From positions 1,407,501-1,471,500 of the forward strand of contig NZ_CP098511.1 in NCBI RefSeq assembly GCF_026222555.1: a DNA stretch of 64,000 bases, written 5' to 3'. Positions 54,163 through 62,543 of the stretch are shown here, piece after piece. A model generated the notes under the pieces. The model searched no databases, was not told where the DNA came from, and saw nothing but the letters and a program-made list of their open reading frames with translations. A program made the translations under genes and the position numbers. Within the stretch, counting starts at the first letter, position 1. Each line of letters starts with the position of its first letter. The DNA is from Aquimarina sp. ERC-38 (lineage in GTDB: Bacteria; Bacteroidota; Bacteroidia; Flavobacteriales; Flavobacteriaceae).

Positions 54163-54213
54163 TGCCCCTTCCGTCTGCCCAAGGGCAGCCACCTTCCCCC
54201 GGTGGGGGAAGGA
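54163..54213. repeat. Inverted copy of the 49-bp repeat
   Basis: CCCCTTCCGTCTGCCC followed by CACCTTCCCC and GGGGAAGGAG is the reverse complement of the repeat unit found on the other side of the DUF559 gene. Confidence 0.7.
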
Positions 54214-54256
54214 GTTTTTTAGCAGAAATGTGAAATAGTAAATAGAGTATCACCTT

Positions 54257-54431
54257 AAACTCCTTCCCCAGAAAGGGGAAGGTGGCCAACTTTAGTTGGA
54301 CGGAAGGGGCGAGACCCCCAGAAAGGGGAAGGTGGCCAACTTCAGTCAGACGGAAGGGCGAGACCCCCAGCAAGGGGAAGGTGGACGACTTCAGTCGGAC
54401 GGAAGGGGAAGGGTCCCAGCAAAGGGAAGGA
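54257..54431. repeat. Tandem 49/50-bp repeats, array B
   Basis: Units begin at 54271, 54321, 54370 and (truncated) 54419, with spacing 50, 49 and 49, same consensus as array A. It ends about 20 bases before the HlyD start. Confidence 0.8.
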
Positions 54432-54449
54432 ACAGAAAAAATAGCAGTA

Positions 54450-55751
54450 ATGCCAGAAAACACATTAGACGACATACAATTACGAAGTGAAGAAGTACAG
54501 GAAGTATTGACCAAAGTACCGCATTGGATGATCCGGTGGGGGAGTTTGTTGTTTTTAGTCTTAATTGTTTTGGTACTTATATTATCCTATGTTATAAAAT
54601 ACCCGGACGTGATCGTAGCCCAAAGTATGGTCACTACTCAAAAACCCCCTGAAAAAGTATTTGCTAAAATCACAGAGAAACTAGAAACTATATTAGTTCA
54701 GGATAATGAAATAGTAAATAACGGCCAACCCCTGGCTGTTTTAAAAAACAACGCAAATTATAAAGATATTTTTTATCTTAAAAATATAACCGATACACTA
54801 GTACTACGCACTCAGGATTTTGATTTTCCTTTTGAAGAACTACCTGTTTTAGCATTAGGTGATCTGGCAGGGGACTTTGCCGTATTTGAAAACAATTATA
54901 TTGCCTATAAGCTTAATAAAGAATTACGGCCCTTTGACAATGACTCTATCGCAAATACCCTATCCTTAATTCAATTACAAAACCGCCTTGAAAACACCAT
55001 TGCTCAAAAAAAGATTAATTATCGTGAATTATCTTTACAGAAAAAGAATTTGGGACGCCAAAAAAAGTTGTACGATAAAGGAGTAATTTCAACCCAGGAA
55101 TACGAAAATCAGCGACTATTAGTTTTGCAAGCTGAAAAGAATTATCGTACGTTAAACAGTACAATCTCTCAAATAAAAGAATCTATTGCCGGAATGGAAA
55201 ATACTTCTAAAGGAACTGTAATTAATCGAACTAAAGAAGAAATAGGATTGTATAAAAATCTATTGCAATCCTATAATGTCTTAAAAAAAGGCTTAAAAAC
55301 CTGGGAGTTACAATATCTCCTTAAAACTGATACAGCGGGTAAAGTAGTTTTTCTGGATTTTTGGAGCCCCTCCCAAACGGTAAATGCGGGAAGCCTGGTT
55401 TTTACCGTAATTCCCGATCAAAGTAATGGCTATGTGGCGAAGTTAAAAGCACCCATCCAAAATTCAGGGAAAGTAGAAGTAGGCCAGGAAGTACATATCA
55501 AACTAGATAATTACCCTGAAAGTGAATACGGAGTTTTAAACGGAAAGGTTGAAAAAATCACGGCTATCCCAAATGAAGAAGGCCTGGTTTTAATCGATGC
55601 ATCGTTACCTGAAAATTTGGTTTCTTCTTATAATAAAAAGATTAATTTTACACAGGAAATGCAAGGTCAAGCCGAAATTGTTACAGAAGACTTACGCCTG
55701 ATCGAACGATTTTTTTATCAGTTAAGAAACCTGGTGTCTTCCAGGAATTAG
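54450..55751 (+). CDS. HlyD-family membrane fusion protein
   Basis: A 433-residue periplasmic adaptor: cytoplasmic N-terminus, one transmembrane helix (about 30-50, SLLFLVLIVLVLILSYVI), lipoyl-type half motifs, a long coiled coil (about 165-250) and a C-terminal beta barrel. It links the ABC exporter to an outer-membrane channel for export of the peptide. The frame is open back to 54282, but that part translates the G-rich repeat; the ATG at 54450 gives a normal adaptor N-terminus (MPENTLDDIQLRSEEV). No outer-membrane TolC gene is in the cluster. It is 13 bases before recX. Confidence 0.9.
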   Translation: MPENTLDDIQLRSEEVQEVLTKVPHWMIRWGSLLFLVLIVLVLILSYVIKYPDVIVAQSMVTTQKPPEKVFAKITEKLETILVQDNEIVNNGQPLAVLKNNANYKDIFYLKNITDTLVLRTQDFDFPFEELPVLALGDLAGDFAVFENNYIAYKLNKELRPFDNDSIANTLSLIQLQNRLENTIAQKKINYRELSLQKKNLGRQKKLYDKGVISTQEYENQRLLVLQAEKNYRTLNSTISQIKESIAGMENTSKGTVINRTKEEIGLYKNLLQSYNVLKKGLKTWELQYLLKTDTAGKVVFLDFWSPSQTVNAGSLVFTVIPDQSNGYVAKLKAPIQNSGKVEVGQEVHIKLDNYPESEYGVLNGKVEKITAIPNEEGLVLIDASLPENLVSSYNKKINFTQEMQGQAEIVTEDLRLIERFFYQLRNLVSSRN

Positions 55752-55764
55752 TAGTTTTCAAAAA

Positions 55765-56244
55765 ATGTACCCGCAAAAACAATCCATAACGGTAACAGAA
55801 GCATTAAAAAAGATGGAGCATTATTGCGCTTACCAGGAGCGTTGTCATAAAGAAGTAGCACAAAAGATGCAAACCTGGAATTTAATCCCCGAGGCTAAAG
55901 AAAAAATCCTGTTGCATTTGATGCAAGAAAACTACCTAAATGAAGAGCGATTTGCCCGTAGTTTTGCCCGCGGTAAATTCCGAATTAAAAAATGGGGAAA
56001 ACAACGGATTGTTAAGGAGTTAAAATTTAAACAGATATCTGACTTCAATATTAAAACTGCATTAAAAGAAATTTCAGAACAAGAGTATACCCAAACTTTT
56101 TACGAATTGGTGGATCGTTTTGTAGAACGAAATCAAAGTTTAGAACCCTCTAAATTAAAAACAAAATTGATCTCCTATTTACAATATAGAGGTTGGGAAT
56201 CTTCTTTAATCTTTGAAACCGTAAATAATTTAGAACTTCGCTAA
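55765..56244 (+). CDS. recX: RecA regulator RecX
   Basis: A 159-residue RecX of typical length, composed of three three-helix repeats. Characteristic segments are CHKEVAQKMQTWNLI, LMQENYLNEERFARSFARGKFRIKKWGKQRIVKELK and RGWESSLIFETVNNL. RecX limits RecA filament extension. It is not next to recA (4102) here, and starts 13 bases after the HlyD gene, perhaps sharing its transcript by chance of arrangement. Confidence 0.9.
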   Translation: MYPQKQSITVTEALKKMEHYCAYQERCHKEVAQKMQTWNLIPEAKEKILLHLMQENYLNEERFARSFARGKFRIKKWGKQRIVKELKFKQISDFNIKTALKEISEQEYTQTFYELVDRFVERNQSLEPSKLKTKLISYLQYRGWESSLIFETVNNLELR

Positions 56245-56309
56245 AAGTATATTCATAAACTTTTAGCAATCCCTTATCTTTATCCGGTTGATAAAGCATA
56301 GGCAATTTT

Positions 56310-57515
56310 TTGAACTTTCCATTTTACATAGCAAAACGATATTTATTTTCTCCGGGAAGTAGCAATGCTATCAATATTATTACTGGTATTGCGGCGGCAG
56401 GGGTAGTGATTGGAGCTATGTCTTTATTTATTGTACTAAGTGGTTTTTCAGGGCTTAAAGACTTTAGCCTTCAGTTTTCTACTTTCTTTGACCCGGATTT
56501 AAAGGTTTTTCCGGAGAAAGGAAAAACTTTTACATTTTCAGAAAGTCAAAAACAAGCATTGTCAAATATAAAAGGAATTATAGCTTTTTCTGAAATTGTA
56601 GAAGAACGAGCTATTTTAGAATTTAGGGATAAACAAACTATGGCTTTTATTAAAGGAGTAGATACAGCCTATAAAAAAGTTATTGTTGCGGATAGTATCT
56701 TATCTTACGGAAACTGGTTAACCGGTAATGATTCGCAGGTAGTGATAGGTAACGGAATTAGCCGGGATTTAAGCATCGGAGTCGAACAGGTATATACCAA
56801 TTTTTTAGTGTTGTACGTGCCCAAACCCGGTAAAGGTATTCCGACCAACCCTTCACAAGCTTTCCGAAAACAGGCATTTGTAAATATTGGGGTTTATGGT
56901 GTAAATGAAGAACTGGACAAAAAATATGTTTTTACGACGGTAGTTGCCGCCAGAAATTTACTGGGGTTAGCTCCTGATAAGGTAACACATCTGGAAATTA
57001 AAACAGGTGCCCAGGTAGACCAGCAACGTATCCGGGAGCAAATCAAAAATATTTTTAACAACCAGGTTGTTGTCAAAAATCGAATGCAACTAAATGATAC
57101 TTTGTACAAGATGCTAAATACGGAAAACCTGGCATCCTATTTAATTATTACGCTTATTGCTATTATTGCTTTGTTAAACGTTGCTGGAGCAATTATCATG
57201 ATGATCATTGATAAAAAATCCAACCTTCAAACTTTGTTTAACATAGGTAGTCCGATTAAAGATATTCGGAAGATTTTTTTATATCAAGGCTTTTTAATGA
57301 CCTTTTTAGGGACATTAACCGGATTACTTTTAGGAGCTTTGACTATTTTTCTTCAACAGAAATTTTACTTATTAATGATTACTCCTTCATTACCGTATCC
57401 TACTAAATTTAATGTTTTTAATTTTATTATTGTTTTTTTTACTATCATTAGTATAGGTGGGATTGCTTCCTATTTAGCCGCAATTCGAATTAATAGGAGG
57501 TTGATTACTAATTAA
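56310..57515 (+). CDS. ABC transporter permease, LolC/LolE-like (FtsX fold)
   Basis: A 401-residue permease with a TTG start (MNFPFYIAKRYLFSPGSSNAINIITGIAAAGV). It has one N-terminal transmembrane helix, a large periplasmic domain (about 45-265) and three C-terminal helices (about 270-395), the MacB/LolCE topology. The N-terminal YIAKRYLFSPGSSNAINIIT is typical of lipoprotein-releasing permeases. Inferred role is extraction of lipoproteins from the inner membrane for transfer to the outer membrane. The ATPase gene is not adjacent. Confidence 0.85.
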   Translation: MNFPFYIAKRYLFSPGSSNAINIITGIAAAGVVIGAMSLFIVLSGFSGLKDFSLQFSTFFDPDLKVFPEKGKTFTFSESQKQALSNIKGIIAFSEIVEERAILEFRDKQTMAFIKGVDTAYKKVIVADSILSYGNWLTGNDSQVVIGNGISRDLSIGVEQVYTNFLVLYVPKPGKGIPTNPSQAFRKQAFVNIGVYGVNEELDKKYVFTTVVAARNLLGLAPDKVTHLEIKTGAQVDQQRIREQIKNIFNNQVVVKNRMQLNDTLYKMLNTENLASYLIITLIAIIALLNVAGAIIMMIIDKKSNLQTLFNIGSPIKDIRKIFLYQGFLMTFLGTLTGLLLGALTIFLQQKFYLLMITPSLPYPTKFNVFNFIIVFFTIISIGGIASYLAAIRINRRLITN

Positions 57516-57555
57516 TTCATAGTAGATTGAATTACTATAGTTCTGATTAAAATTT

Positions 57556-57587
57556 TTTGAAGATTGAAAATTTATTTAATATTTTTG
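57556..57587 (+). promoter_or_regulatory. Promoter of the DUF2188 gene (Bacteroidota type)
   Basis: TTTG (57556-57559), 20 bases, then TATTTTTG (57580-57587), matching the Bacteroidota -33/-7 consensus. Transcription would start near 57594, about 50 bases before the ATG at 57645. Confidence 0.6.
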
Positions 57588-57644
57588 TAACTTTACTATG
57601 TTAAGTTAAATAACACACCTTTTAAATTTAAAAACAGTTAGGAG

Positions 57645-57908
57645 ATGTACAATATTTCTGAAGAACGAATTAAGATTTTAAGTAATAAATTTGAGGAAGC
57701 AGGTGCTTCTTACGGTAAAAAATTACATGTAATTTCTCAAAACGGTCAATGGGTGTTGTTTAAAGATGGTTCTGATCGGATTATATCTCGCTTTTCTGAT
57801 AAAAAATCAGCAGTATCTAACGGTAAAAAATTACTTAATAATACATTACCTACTTTAGTTATTCATAGGACAGATGGTACCGTAGAGCGTCTTCAAAAGG
57901 CAAGTTAA
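57645..57908 (+). CDS. DUF2188 domain protein
   Basis: An 87-residue protein of the DUF2188 type: a central GQWVLFKDGSDRIISRFSDKKSAVSNGKKLL and a C-terminal TLVIHRTDGTVERLQ. DUF2188 is a short alpha+beta domain of unknown role, often near stress or defence genes. Good consensus promoter upstream. The next gene (57915) is in the same frame, 6 bases after this stop. Confidence 0.85.
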   Translation: MYNISEERIKILSNKFEEAGASYGKKLHVISQNGQWVLFKDGSDRIISRFSDKKSAVSNGKKLLNNTLPTLVIHRTDGTVERLQKAS

Positions 57909-57914
57909 TATTTA

Positions 57915-58529
57915 ATACCATTTGAAAATAATATTTTTATTAATTGTCCTTTTGATAAGGAATATCGTCCTATTTTAAAGTCTCTTGTTTTTGGTATTAT
58001 TTATTTAGGTTATCAACCGTTACTTTCCGAAACTATAAATTCAGCTGATTCACGGGTACAGACCATCAAAGATTTAATTTTGAATGCAAAATATAGTATT
58101 CATGATCTTTCCAGAATGGAATCTTCTAAAAAGAATGAACTAGCAAGATTTAATATGCCTTTTGAATTAGGTCTTGATATTGGTTGCCGCTATTTTGGAG
58201 GTTCGGAAATGAATACTAAATGTATGCTTATCTTTGATAAAATTAAATATCGTTATCAAATAGCTCTTTCTGACTTATCCGGTAATGATATAGAAGTCCA
58301 TCAAAATGACCCTGTTATTCTATTGCGAAAATTTAGAAATTGGATTGCTAAACTGAAAGGAACTAAAATTGAAAGTGCCAATAAAATTTGGCGATTATAT
58401 AACGAATTCAATAGTGATTTTGATGAAATCATAAAAGAAGATGAGTTAAGTAAGGAAGATATAGACGATATGCCCTGGAATGAATATTTTATTTATGTAT
58501 CTAAATGGAAAGAAGGTAGGGTAAAATAA
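57915..58529 (+). CDS. FINCPFD-family (TIR/NDT-like fold) protein without a canonical start codon
   Basis: In-frame translation from the ATA at 57915 gives PFENNIFINCPFDKEYRP and continues to 58529. The family, as I remember it, starts with a FINCPFD strand and continues with IHDLSRME and FNMPFELGLDIG, all present here; it looks like a flavodoxin-type fold related to TIR or nucleoside-deoxyribosyltransferase domains. No ATG, GTG or TTG exists between the DUF2188 stop and TTG at 58080; starting at 58080 (149 residues) would lose the first beta strands. So either ATA is used, the start was mutated (ATG to ATA), or the gene is a remnant. About 204 residues if complete. Confidence 0.6.
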   Translation: MPFENNIFINCPFDKEYRPILKSLVFGIIYLGYQPLLSETINSADSRVQTIKDLILNAKYSIHDLSRMESSKKNELARFNMPFELGLDIGCRYFGGSEMNTKCMLIFDKIKYRYQIALSDLSGNDIEVHQNDPVILLRKFRNWIAKLKGTKIESANKIWRLYNEFNSDFDEIIKEDELSKEDIDDMPWNEYFIYVSKWKEGRVK

Positions 58530-58537
58530 CATTCATT

Positions 58538-59533
58538 TTAAAAACTAAACTCAAAGTCCGCAAATTTTTCTTCTACTTCATCAAAGGCTGAAAAAACATC
58601 TTTGGCATGATCACTGGTTACCATTTTCATCCGGTATTCTTTAAAATGCGGTATCCCTCTAAAGTAGTTTGTATAATGCCTTCGGGTTTCAAAAACACCT
58701 AACTTTTCACCTTTCCAGGCGATTGCCATTTCCAGATGCCTACGTGCTGCTTGTACTCGTTCGTCCATAGAAGGCGGTGGGAGATGTTGACCTGTCTTAA
58801 TAAAATGTTTTACTTCTTTAAAAAACCAGGGATATCCGATAGAGGCACGGCCTATCATAGCTCCGTCCAATCCATATTGGTCTCGCATTTCGACCGCACG
58901 TTCGGGACTATCCACATCTCCGTTTCCAAAAACAGGAATATGCATCCGGGGGTTATTCTTTACTTCGGCAATAGGTTTCCAATTTGCATTTCCTTTATAC
59001 ATCTGCGCCCGGGTACGCCCATGAATTGCAATGGCTTTAATCCCAACATCCTGCAAGCGTTCTGCAACCTCCACAATCCGGATCGAATCATGATCCCACC
59101 CCAAACGGGTTTTAACCGTGATTGGAAGATTGGTATGTTTTACCATAGCTTCAGTTAAAGAAACCATAAGATCAATATCTTTTAAAATTCCGGCCCCAGC
59201 TCCTTTACTTACCACTTTTTTAACCGGACAGCCAAAATTAATATCGATAATATCCGGTTGAGAGGCTTCTACAATTTCAACCGACTTCAGCATACTATCC
59301 ATGTTGGCTCCAAAAATCTGAATACCTACCGGACGTTCTTTTTTATAAATGTCGAGTTTCATTACGCTTTTTGCCGCATCCCGAATCAAACCTTCACTAG
59401 AGATAAATTCGGTATATACCACATCTGCGCCCTGTTCTTTACATAAAGCCCTAAACGGGGGGTCACTCACATCCTCCATAGGTGCCAATAATAAAGGAAA
59501 TTCTCCTACATCGATAGTTCCGATTTTTGCCAA
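58538..59533 (-). CDS. dusB: tRNA-dihydrouridine synthase DusB
   Basis: A 331-residue FMN-dependent reductase that makes dihydrouridine in tRNA D-loops. The FMN site starts with LLAPMEDVSDPPFRALCKEQGADVVYTEFIS. The catalytic Cys is in INFGCPVKKVVSKGAGAGIL, and the phosphate loop is near GNGDVDSPERAVEM. Length and the AIHGRTRAQMYKG segment indicate the DusB class. It is convergent with the FINCPFD gene, with 8 bases between stops. Confidence 0.95.
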   Translation of the reverse strand: MAKIGTIDVGEFPLLLAPMEDVSDPPFRALCKEQGADVVYTEFISSEGLIRDAAKSVMKLDIYKKERPVGIQIFGANMDSMLKSVEIVEASQPDIIDINFGCPVKKVVSKGAGAGILKDIDLMVSLTEAMVKHTNLPITVKTRLGWDHDSIRIVEVAERLQDVGIKAIAIHGRTRAQMYKGNANWKPIAEVKNNPRMHIPVFGNGDVDSPERAVEMRDQYGLDGAMIGRASIGYPWFFKEVKHFIKTGQHLPPPSMDERVQAARRHLEMAIAWKGEKLGVFETRRHYTNYFRGIPHFKEYRMKMVTSDHAKDVFSAFDEVEEKFADFEFSF

Positions 59534-59561
59534 AATTCATCTTTTAGTACGTATGGCAAAA

Positions 59562-59780
59562 TTACAAATAATTATTAGGTAAGCGATTTGTTGTAAACCG
59601 AATACTTGCCTTTATATCTTCTTTAAGAAGACTAGGATAGTTTTCTAATATTATATCTATATCATTACCAGAGGATAGAAATTCTAAAATAGTTTGAACT
59701 GTAATTCTTGTTCCCTTAATAGTAGGTTTTCCATTACAGACATTCTTGTCCAAAACAATTCTATTTTCAAAAATATCCAT
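59562..59780 (-). CDS. DUF433 protein, orphan antitoxin-like
   Basis: A 72-residue DUF433 protein (VCNGKPTIKGTRITVQTILEFLSSG...IILENYPSLLKEDIKASI), a helix-turn-helix domain usually encoded as antitoxin with a PIN-like toxin. No toxin gene is adjacent; dusB follows. The C-terminus (RFTTNRLPNNYL) departs from the usual family end, as if replaced after loss of the partner. Confidence 0.8.
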   Translation of the reverse strand: MDIFENRIVLDKNVCNGKPTIKGTRITVQTILEFLSSGNDIDIILENYPSLLKEDIKASIRFTTNRLPNNYL

Positions 59781-59959
59781 AGCACTTTATTTAATAGAGA
59801 GATACGCAAATTTATAAGTTTTCATAAGTGTCCGATTAAAATAAATAAAAGTTTATAAAGTATAGTAAGATAAGGTGATTCGAAATTTAAAGTATCTAGA
59901 GGTTGCTTTTTTACAATTCTAAAAGTAAAATATTTTTTTAATGTGGGTGATGTTATAAT

Positions 59960-60054
59960 GCTGATTTTTAATACTTTAATGATTAGTCTTGATTCTTGAT
60001 TCTAAAAGCAATAGCGATCTTGAATCTTTACAGGGCATTGATAATTTCGTTTAC
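59960..60054. repeat. Dispersed repeat, copy B
   Basis: Matches copy A (33270-33362): AGTCTTGATTCTTG, then AGCAATAGCGATCTT and AATCTTTAC in the same order and spacing. Non-coding. Confidence 0.55.
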
Positions 60055-60163
60055 CGTATTTTATATAATACGTTGAAAATTATGATTGTCTAAATTCGTA
60101 CTAAATCTAAATAACCTTAATAGAAAACAAGTTTGTTCAATCTATTAACCCCTTAAAATGAAT

Positions 60164-60171
60164 TATATTTG
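60164..60171 (+). promoter_or_regulatory. -7 element of the lepA promoter
   Basis: TATATTTG matches TAnnTTTG; a TTTG at 60132-60135 is 28 bases upstream, longer than usual. Transcription from about 60178 would place the structured element in the lepA leader. Confidence 0.45.
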
Positions 60172-60196
60172 TAAACTATCGCATTACGATAATTTT

Positions 60197-60315
60197 TGCG
60201 TTAGGGATTGAAGTGAAAATCCCGCAGTATTTTTTCCGACAGGTGTCGGAAAAAATACGAGGAATTGCAGCGTAAAGCCCGACCCGAAATGCAATGGAGG
60301 GAAACGCCCTAAAAA
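60197..60315 (+). ncRNA. Structured leader element upstream of lepA
   Basis: Three pairings can be drawn. TTAGGG (60201-60206) with CCCTAA (60307-60312) would close the element. GGGATT (60204-60209) pairs with AATCCC (60218-60223). A perfect 14-bp hairpin runs from GTATTTTTTCCGAC (60227-60240) to GTCGGAAAAAATAC (60245-60258). The element ends about 20 bases before the lepA ATG. I recall similar blocks before genes in other Flavobacteriaceae but cannot name the family; it may be a repeat or a cis-regulatory RNA. Confidence 0.45.
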
Positions 60316-60333
60316 ATATATAGAAAAAGAAAA

Positions 60334-62130
60334 ATGAAGCACATACGTAATTTTTGTATCATCGCACATATTGATCATGGTAAAAGCACCCTCGCGGATC
60401 GATTACTGGATTATACCGGGTCAGTCACTGCCAGGGAAGCACAGAATCAGTTGCTGGACAATATGGACCTGGAGCGTGAACGTGGCATTACGATCAAGAG
60501 TCATGCTATCCAAATGGAATATACCTATGAAGGGCAGGAATATATTTTAAACTTAATTGATACTCCGGGACATGTAGATTTTTCGTATGAAGTTTCGCGG
60601 TCGATTGCTGCTTGCGAAGGGGCGTTATTAATTGTAGATGCTGCGCAAAGTATACAGGCACAAACCATCTCCAATTTATACCTGGCGCTTGAAAATGACC
60701 TGGAAATTATTCCGGTTTTAAACAAAATTGATTTGCCTAGTGCTAACCCGGAGGAAGTAACGGATGATATTGTGGATTTACTAGGGTGTGATGCTGAGGA
60801 AGTAATCCCTGCGAGTGCCAAAACGGGTATTGGGATCAAAGAAATTCTGGATGCGATTATTCAACGAATTCCGGCTCCGGAAGGTAATCCGGATGAACCT
60901 TTACAAGCTTTGATTTTTGACTCGGTATACAACTCTTTTAGAGGGGTTGAAACTTATTTTAAAGTGGTTAATGGCGAAATTAAAAAAGGACAGCAAATCA
61001 AATTTGTCAATACTGGTAAAAGTTATTTTGCGGATGAGATTGGCACCTTAAAATTAAACCAGGTGGTCAAATCGGTGATCAAAACTGGGGATGTAGGTTA
61101 TTTAATTACCGGAATTAAAGATGCGCGCGAAGTAAAAGTAGGAGATACAATTACAGATTCTAAAAATCCAACTCAAAATGCAATCGCAGGTTTTGAAGAT
61201 GTAAAGCCTATGGTATTTGCCGGAATTTATCCGGTAGATACGGAGGATTATGAGGAGTTAAGAGCTTCGATGGAAAAGTTGCAGTTAAACGATGCTTCTC
61301 TGGTTTTTCAACCGGAAAGTTCAGCGGCCCTTGGATTTGGGTTTCGTTGCGGATTTTTAGGGATGTTGCATATGGAAATTATCCAGGAACGCCTGGAACG
61401 CGAATTCAACATGACGGTAATTACCACGGTACCCAACGTATCTTACCATGCTTTTACTAATAAAGAACCGGATCAGATTATAGTGGTTAATAACCCTTCG
61501 GATTTACCGGACCCTTCTTCAATGAACCGGGTAGAAGAACCTTTTATTAAAGCAACCATCATCACGAAATCAGACTTTGTGGGTTCAGTCATGTCTTTAT
61601 GTATTGAAAAGCGAGGTGAGATTGTTAATCAAACCTATTTAACTACTGAACGTGTAGAACTAACCTTTGATATGCCCTTGGCTGAAATTGTTTTTGATTT
61701 TTATGACCGTCTTAAAACGGTATCCAAAGGTTATGCTTCTTTTGACTATTCTCCGATCGGATTACGGGCTTCGCATTTAGTAAAAGTAGATATTTTATTA
61801 AACGGAAATACGGTAGATGCGCTGTCTGCTTTGTTACATAAAGATAATGCCTATGCTATTGGTAAAAAGATTTGTGAGAAGCTGAAAGAACTGATTCCGC
61901 GACAACAATTTGATATCCCAATACAAGCAGCAATCGGTGCTAAATTTATTGCCCGGGAGACGGTAAAAGCGCTTCGGAAGGATGTAACGGCTAAATGTTA
62001 CGGAGGTGATATTTCTCGTAAACGAAAGCTTTTAGAAAAACAAAAGAAAGGAAAAAAACGGATGCGCCAGGTAGGTAACGTAGAAATCCCGCAAGAAGCC
62101 TTTATGGCGGTACTAAAGCTGAATGATTAG
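60334..62130 (+). CDS. lepA: Elongation factor 4 (LepA)
   Basis: A 598-residue translational GTPase that acts on stalled or mistranslocated ribosomes. G motifs: AHIDHGKST (G1, residues about 10-18), DTPGHVDF (G3) and NKIDLP (G4). The C-terminal LepA-specific end is present ([22 protein letters not shown]). It is complete and of normal length. The structured element in its leader suggests post-transcriptional control. Confidence 0.97.
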   Translation: MKHIRNFCIIAHIDHGKSTLADRLLDYTGSVTAREAQNQLLDNMDLERERGITIKSHAIQMEYTYEGQEYILNLIDTPGHVDFSYEVSRSIAACEGALLIVDAAQSIQAQTISNLYLALENDLEIIPVLNKIDLPSANPEEVTDDIVDLLGCDAEEVIPASAKTGIGIKEILDAIIQRIPAPEGNPDEPLQALIFDSVYNSFRGVETYFKVVNGEIKKGQQIKFVNTGKSYFADEIGTLKLNQVVKSVIKTGDVGYLITGIKDAREVKVGDTITDSKNPTQNAIAGFEDVKPMVFAGIYPVDTEDYEELRASMEKLQLNDASLVFQPESSAALGFGFRCGFLGMLHMEIIQERLEREFNMTVITTVPNVSYHAFTNKEPDQIIVVNNPSDLPDPSSMNRVEEPFIKATIITKSDFVGSVMSLCIEKRGEIVNQTYLTTERVELTFDMPLAEIVFDFYDRLKTVSKGYASFDYSPIGLRASHLVKVDILLNGNTVDALSALLHKDNAYAIGKKICEKLKELIPRQQFDIPIQAAIGAKFIARETVKALRKDVTAKCYGGDISRKRKLLEKQKKGKKRMRQVGNVEIPQEAFMAVLKLND

Positions 62131-62543
62131 AAGCCCTCTAACCCCCGAAGGGGGATGTATTATGTTTATGAAAGATAACCTTGAAACACGAAAGAAATTA
62201 GAAGTAAGATTCCAGATAAGGTTACCGAAGCGGCTATTTTAGAAGCTCGTTGTCAAAAGCTAGAACAAATAGAAGGTTTAGATGCTTGGTTGGAGGATTT
62301 ATAAATTTTTAGAAAATATAATCTATTTTCATTTAGCTCTTTGTTTTAAGCAAAAAAGGAATAATAGTTGAAAATTTTCATGCAAACAATTGAAGTGAAT
62401 TCAGTGTATTTCAATAATAACCAAGTATAAAAAGATCAGTGATTCTAATACATATAGGGAGTGGATGAGAACAGCTTTTCGGAACGAAAAGTATTTTATC
62501 ATCTGGACAAAAGTTCCCCCTTTTTGGGGGCTAGGGGGCTTTC
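62131..62543. mobile_element. Small element with inverted G/C-rich ends
   Basis: Left end AAGCCCTCTAACCCCCGAAG (62131-62150) continuing to GGGGA, and right end TCCCCCTTTTTGGGGGCTAG (62515-62534) continuing GGGGGCTTT, are inverted copies with a few differences. Between them, 62185-62304 holds a reading frame ending ILEARCQKLEQIEGLDAWLEDL without a good start, probably a gene remnant. This looks like a non-autonomous element downstream of lepA; its right end overlaps the end of the HAD gene. Confidence 0.4.

Larger units (their letters stand above)
59781..60333. other. Intergenic region with repeat B and lepA leader
   Basis: About 550 bases. It includes dispersed repeat copy B (59960-60054), a -7 promoter element for lepA (60164-60171) and a structured leader (60197-60315). 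No ORF is supported. Confidence 0.5.

Noticed and set aside
53579..54431. Possible CRISPR array from the 49-bp repeats
   Set aside because: The units are directly abutting with no unique spacers, and no cas gene is near.
54282..54449. N-terminal extension of the HlyD protein
   Set aside because: It translates the repeat array; the ATG at 54450 gives a normal adaptor start.
62185..62304. Small protein gene downstream of lepA
   Set aside because: No start codon and no upstream continuity; recorded only as a remnant within the inverted-end element.
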